The notes beneath the pieces are model-generated. The model did not search any database, was not told where the DNA came from, and was given only the letters and a program-made list of their open reading frames with translations. Of a stretch of 9,206 nucleotides of DNA, positions 5,842-9,206 are shown piece after piece. The position numbers were made by a program, and so were the translations under genes. Positions within the stretch are counted from its first letter, which is position 1, and each line of letters starts with the position of its first letter. This DNA is from Oscillospiraceae bacterium (GTDB lineage Bacteria > Bacillota > Clostridia > Christensenellales > Aristaeellaceae), in NCBI GenBank assembly GCA_031266295.1, contig JAISBH010000320.1, positions 1 to 9,206 on the forward strand, in the 5' to 3' direction.

Positions 5842-5850
5842 TTGACTGAC

Positions 5851-8073
5851 ATGACATGGTTTGCGCACACGCTGGAGAATCAGCCGCAAGAAACCTGGCA
5901 GACGCTGTCGGATCATCTGGAAAATACTGCCGCATTGGCGGCGGCTTTCGCGGAACCATTCGGCATGTCGGATTGGGCCGAACTTTGCGGCTTGCTTCAT
6001 GATGCGGGGAAGTATACGGAGGCGTTTCAGAAGCGGCTGCTCGGCGACCGTAGAAGGGTGGATCATTCTACGGAAGGCGGGCGGATTGCGCTTAAAAAGT
6101 ATGGTTCCTCTATGGGGAAACTGTTGGCGTATACGATTCTGGGACACCATGGGCATCTCCCGGACGCGGGTTCGGAGCAGGGGGAGGGTTCGTTGATCAA
6201 GCGCCTGAAGGATCATCCGGAGCCTACGTCGGAATTTCTGACGGAACAGGCGCTGCCGTCAGCGCCAGCCCTCCCAAAATTCAATAAAGTAAACATGGGC
6301 TTTCAGGTTGCCTTTCTCGCACGTATGCTCTATTCCTGCCTGGTCGACGCGGACAGCCTGGATACCGAACGCTTTACCGACATTGAGAAGGCGCGGCTTC
6401 GACCGGCAGCCACTCGGGAAGATGAACGCGCGGCGATTCAGCATTGTGCGGAAGCGTTGAAGGCGAAGTTAGCTGACGTAACGCGCAATGCGCAGGATAC
6501 GCCGGTCAATAAACAGCGCGCAAACGTGTTGAACGCCTGTCTGGCCGCGAGTGCGCTTGAACCGGGACTCTTTTCGCTGACCGTGCCGACGGGTGGCGGG
6601 AAGACGTTCGCCGCAATGGCGTTTGCGTTGGAACATGCGTTGGGTCACCAGCATCGGCGTATAGTCTATGTCGCGCCGTTTACATCGATCATCGAACAGA
6701 CGGCGAAGGTATACAGGGACGTCTTCGGCGAAGAGTACGTGCTGGAACACCATAGCGCCATTGATATTCCCGAAAACGCCGACCAAGATGATGAGCCTGA
6801 AGCCGCGCGCATCCGCCGCTTAGCCACGGAGAATTGGACGTCGCCGATCGTCGTTACCACGGCGGTGCAGTTTTTCGAATCATTGTTTGCAAGCCGCAAG
6901 TGGCGATGTCGAAAGCTGCACAACATCGCCGGGAGCGTCATCATATTGGATGAGGCGCAAACGCTGCCGGATGAATTGCTGCTGGCGACATTAGCTGCGC
7001 TGGAGACATTGTGCAATCACTATGGCTGTACGGTGCTGTTGTGCACGGCGACACAGCCCGCTTTGGACGCATACTGGACGGCGAACCGTAAGCCCCGCGA
7101 GATTATCCCGAACCGCGACGAACTATACACCGCGCTGAAGCGTACGACCGTGCATGTGTTAGGTACGCTCACTATCGAGGACGTAGCCGCGCGTCTTCGC
7201 CAGCATCCGCAGGCATTATGTATTGTGTCCGTCCGCAAACGCGCGAGGGAATTATATCAGTTGTTGAAAGATCAGCCAAACGCGTACCACTTGAGCGCGC
7301 GTATGTGCGCGGAACATCGAACGGCGGTGCTGGAGAAGATTCGAGCGCATTTACGCGCAAAGGAGCCGTGCCTGGTGATCTCAACACAGCTGATTGAGGC
7401 GGGAGTGGATGTGGATTTCGCTGTAGTGTATCGCGAGTTGGGCGGAATCGACGCTATAGCCCAGGCGGCAGGACGCTGCAACCGCGAAGGCAGGATGGAG
7501 CAGCCAGGCGAAGTGTTTGCATATCGTCCAGCGGAAAAATTGCCAAAGGGCTTTATTAGGCAATCGGCCGCAATTGCCGATAGCGTGCTGAAGCAGTTTG
7601 ATGATCCATTGTCGCTGGACGCGGTGCGGTCGTACTCGGAAAAGCGTTTCATGGTTCGCGGATTGGATATGCTAGACAATGAGAAGATCCTGAAGACGTT
7701 GAACAGCAATGAGGTTACGCGCAACTTGAACATCCCGTTTGACTGGGTCGCCGGAAAGTATCAGCTGATCAAAGAGGACGGCGGTGAGACGATCTTCGTG
7801 CCCTATGGCGACGAGGGCGTGAAGCGTGTTGAGAACCTGCGGGCGGCAGTTTCGCGGGGAGACGAGTCGCTCGGCGCGGCATTAAAGGCGCTGCAGCGAT
7901 ATGGGGTGAATCTGTACGCGAACGAGTATGTAGACATGGTTAAAAGCGGGTGGATTGAGCACGTCGGCGGGCTGTATCCCGTACTTTCGGAAGCGCTGAA
8001 GGAGCATTACCGCGAGGACATTGGCCTGGAGCCAGTCAACTCGCTGGTAGAGAACACGGTACTTATGGGTTAA
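5851..8073 (+). CDS. cas3: Cas3: HD nuclease and DExH/D-box helicase of a type I-C CRISPR-Cas system
   Basis: Cas3 is recruited to the target-bound Cascade complex, unwinds the DNA and degrades it. From the ATG the protein has 740 residues, normal for subtype I-C. The N-terminal HD nuclease shows His22, His50-Asp51 (LLHDAGKYTEAFQ), DHSTEGG at 71-77 and GHHGHLPDAG near 98-107, followed by RMLYSCLVDADSLDTE-type wording near 158. The helicase shows Walker A TGGGKT (247-252), motif II DEAQ (367-370), motif III CTATQ (398-402), motif V STQLIEAGVDVDF (near 511-523) and motif VI QAAGRCNREG (538-547). All key residues are present, so it should be active. It has its own promoter and leads the operon; cas5c follows after 20 nt. 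The fused HD-helicase layout and the order cas3-cas5c-cas8c are diagnostic of I-C. Confidence 0.97.
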   Translation: MTWFAHTLENQPQETWQTLSDHLENTAALAAAFAEPFGMSDWAELCGLLHDAGKYTEAFQKRLLGDRRRVDHSTEGGRIALKKYGSSMGKLLAYTILGHHGHLPDAGSEQGEGSLIKRLKDHPEPTSEFLTEQALPSAPALPKFNKVNMGFQVAFLARMLYSCLVDADSLDTERFTDIEKARLRPAATREDERAAIQHCAEALKAKLADVTRNAQDTPVNKQRANVLNACLAASALEPGLFSLTVPTGGGKTFAAMAFALEHALGHQHRRIVYVAPFTSIIEQTAKVYRDVFGEEYVLEHHSAIDIPENADQDDEPEAARIRRLATENWTSPIVVTTAVQFFESLFASRKWRCRKLHNIAGSVIILDEAQTLPDELLLATLAALETLCNHYGCTVLLCTATQPALDAYWTANRKPREIIPNRDELYTALKRTTVHVLGTLTIEDVAARLRQHPQALCIVSVRKRARELYQLLKDQPNAYHLSARMCAEHRTAVLEKIRAHLRAKEPCLVISTQLIEAGVDVDFAVVYRELGGIDAIAQAAGRCNREGRMEQPGEVFAYRPAEKLPKGFIRQSAAIADSVLKQFDDPLSLDAVRSYSEKRFMVRGLDMLDNEKILKTLNSNEVTRNLNIPFDWVAGKYQLIKEDGGETIFVPYGDEGVKRVENLRAAVSRGDESLGAALKALQRYGVNLYANEYVDMVKSGWIEHVGGLYPVLSEALKEHYREDIGLEPVNSLVENTVLMG

Positions 8074-8080
8074 CTATACA

Positions 8081-8086
8081 AGGAGG
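8081..8086 (+). promoter_or_regulatory. Ribosome binding site of cas5c
   Basis: AGGAGG lies 7 nt before the ATG at 8094, within the 20-nt cas3-cas5c gap. Confidence 0.85.
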
Positions 8087-8093
8087 AGTTGAA

Positions 8094-8756
8094 ATGGGCT
8101 ATGGGATCCGCCTGAAGGTATGGGGGGAGCGCGCGTGTTTCTCCCGGCCTGAAATGCGTGTGGAACGCGTCAGTTATGATGTTATGACGCCCTCCGCCGC
8201 GCGCGGCATTCTGGAATGCATCCATTGGAAACCCGCCATACGGTGGGTGATTGACAGGATTCATGTGCTGAACGAGCCGCGGTTTGATACCTTTCGCCGG
8301 AATGAGGTGACGGGTATTATGCTCGGCGCTGAAACCGCCTGTCGCAGGAACGCGCCGGAGATGCTAAGCAAGATACCCAGCCAGGAACGCGCGCAGCGCG
8401 CGACGCTGTTTTTGAGGGAGGTCGCCTATGTGATCGAGGCGCACTTTGAGATGGCCGATCATCCTGATGTGGTAGATAAACCCGAGAAGCACTATAACAT
8501 CTTCCTGCGTCGCGCGCGGGAAGGACAGGCATTCCGGACGCCCTGCCTTGGATGCAAGGAGTTCGCGGCTCATTTCACCCTGCTTGAGGGCGGCGTGCCA
8601 ACGCCCGTCAGCGCGCTGAAGGGTGAACGCGATCTGGGCTGGATGCTGCAGGACGTCGATTACGCGAACGGGGTGCAGCCTATATTCTTCCGTCCCATTA
8701 TGCGTGACGGGGTGTTTGATGTGCCGCCGCTGCGAGTAAAGAAGGTGGGCGCGTGA
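8094..8756 (+). CDS. cas5c: Cas5c (Cas5d): crRNA-processing Cascade subunit of type I-C
   Basis: In subtype I-C there is no Cas6; Cas5c cuts the pre-crRNA repeat and stays on the 5' handle as part of Cascade. The 220-residue protein has the Cas5d opening (LKVWGERACFSRPEM, then YDVMTPSAARGILE), the conserved block HWKPAIRWVIDRIHVLN (44-60), AHFEM (116-120) and KHYNIFLRR (132-140). By alignment from memory to Bacillus halodurans Cas5d, Lys132-His133 match its catalytic Lys116-His117, while His44 stands at the position of its Tyr46. The length is slightly below that of the B. halodurans protein. The stop codon overlaps the next gene's start as GTGA, so cas5c and cas8c are translationally coupled. 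The call is firm; only the effect of the Tyr-to-His change is uncertain. Confidence 0.96.
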   Translation: MGYGIRLKVWGERACFSRPEMRVERVSYDVMTPSAARGILECIHWKPAIRWVIDRIHVLNEPRFDTFRRNEVTGIMLGAETACRRNAPEMLSKIPSQERAQRATLFLREVAYVIEAHFEMADHPDVVDKPEKHYNIFLRRAREGQAFRTPCLGCKEFAAHFTLLEGGVPTPVSALKGERDLGWMLQDVDYANGVQPIFFRPIMRDGVFDVPPLRVKKVGA

Positions 8757-9206
8757 TTCTACAGGATCTGTGCGCGCTTTATGAGCGATTGGCCGCCGAC
8801 GCGCAGAATTCGGGCATTGCCGTGCGGGGATACTCGCCTGAGCCTGTTTCTCACGCGCTGGAGCTATCCGACGACGGTCGGATTGTCGCGGTGATTCCGC
8901 TGGCGAATCTGGATAAGAAGAAGCTGATCAACCCAAAGTGGATGCTGCCGGAGCGGTATGTTCGCACGTCGGGCGTTCACGCTAATTACCTATCCGATAA
9001 CTCGGGTTATGTGTTCGGGCGTGATAACAAGGGCAAGCCGAAACGCAGCGTGCAGCTATTTAAAGTGTTTCGGGAATTGAACTTGCGCATATTGTCGGAA
9101 CTGGATGATCCGGGCGCGCGGGCGTTTTGCGCGTTCCTGAATCGGTGGGATCCAGCTCAGTTTGACGAGCCGCTGTTCGACGATGAAAGAGAAGCGCTGC
9201 TGGCTG
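8753..9206 (+). CDS. cas8c: Cas8c (Csd1), large subunit of type I-C Cascade, N-terminal part only
   Basis: About 151 N-terminal codons are visible before the right edge; the full protein is usually around 570-600 residues. Cas8c is the PAM-recognising large subunit of the I-C surveillance complex. The family opening is clear: ILQDLCALYERLAAD, GYSPEPVSHALELSDDGRI, an isoleucine-proline-leucine strand followed by a lysine-rich turn, then MLPERYVRTSG and NYLSDNSGYVFG (the usual RTSGI...FLxDNxxYVLG pattern). The start is GTG at 8753, overlapping the TGA of cas5c by four bases; no other start is placed better. Position and order (cas3, cas5c, cas8c) agree. cas7c, cas4, cas1, cas2 and the array would be expected further right. 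Confidence 0.95.
   Translation, partial: MILQDLCALYERLAADAQNSGIAVRGYSPEPVSHALELSDDGRIVAVIPLANLDKKKLINPKWMLPERYVRTSGVHANYLSDNSGYVFGRDNKGKPKRSVQLFKVFRELNLRILSELDDPGARAFCAFLNRWDPAQFDEPLFDDEREALLA

Larger units (their letters stand above)
5479..5850. other. 372-bp non-coding region between the phosphatase operon and the cas operon
   Basis: No gene with a credible ribosome binding site is seen here on either strand; the only forward mini-frame noted (from ATG 5685, 19 codons) lacks one. The left half (5479-5640) is GC-rich and hairpin-rich. The right half (from about 5690) is AT-richer and looks regulatory, ending in the cas promoter. The separate elements are listed below. The composition break and stacked repeats make this a natural boundary of the CRISPR-Cas module. 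Confidence 0.8.

Noticed and set aside
5479..5850. CRISPR array or leader next to cas3
   Set aside because: No regularly spaced 30-37 bp repeats are present. The three TTGTCGAAT copies are too short and unevenly spaced (81 and 24 bp) to be CRISPR repeats.
5842..5850. TTG at 5842 as the cas3 start
   Set aside because: It directly abuts the AGGCGG ribosome binding site, whereas the ATG at 5851 is well spaced and gives the usual Cas3 N-terminus.
5791..6216. 141-codon open frame on the - strand over the cas promoter and cas3 start
   Set aside because: It overlaps the conserved HD domain coding region of cas3 and has no motif of its own; treated as a shadow.

Overview
The window reads as chromosomal DNA of a moderately GC-rich bacterium. 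The AGGAGG-type ribosome binding sites, the two lysine/arginine-plus-leucine-rich Sec signal peptides and the gene families suggest a Bacillota/Clostridia-like anaerobe, perhaps close to Christensenellales. This is an inference from style, not a phylogenetic result. All recognisable genes lie on the + strand, and no tRNA, rRNA, transposase or CRISPR array was seen.

Layout. (1) Positions 1-2572 hold a CUT2 (ribose/galactose/xylose-type) sugar ABC importer in the order ATPase (5' truncated), permease, substrate-binding protein. The first two genes overlap by ATGA, and the third has its own strong ribosome binding site. A clear intrinsic terminator follows at about 2620-2650. Just upstream of it is a second copy of one stem arm, which would allow a competing, antiterminator-like fold. 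(2) Positions 2845-5478 hold a secreted PhoA-family alkaline phosphatase and, 21 nt later, a YibE/F-family multipass membrane protein. They look like a two-gene operon. (3) Positions 5479-5850 are a 372-bp non-coding stretch. It holds three GC-rich hairpins, a long terminator-like hairpin, three copies of the 9-mer TTGTCGAAT, an 11-bp-phased direct repeat, a 20-bp imperfect palindrome and a good extended -10 promoter. (4) Positions 5851-9206 are the start of a type I-C CRISPR-Cas operon: cas3 (HD nuclease plus helicase), cas5c (the crRNA-processing Cas5 of this subtype) and the N-terminal part of cas8c. The usual remaining genes (cas7c, cas4, cas1, cas2) and the array would be expected beyond the right edge.

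How it fits together. The importer takes up a sugar or sugar-like nutrient from outside the cell. The phosphatase strips phosphate from extracellular organic phosphates, and the YibE/F protein has no established role. The cas genes are a separate functional unit with their own promoter. The protein-coding content is mostly well-known families. The least explained sequence is the regulatory DNA between the phosphatase operon and the cas operon, and the two-state hairpin after the importer genes.
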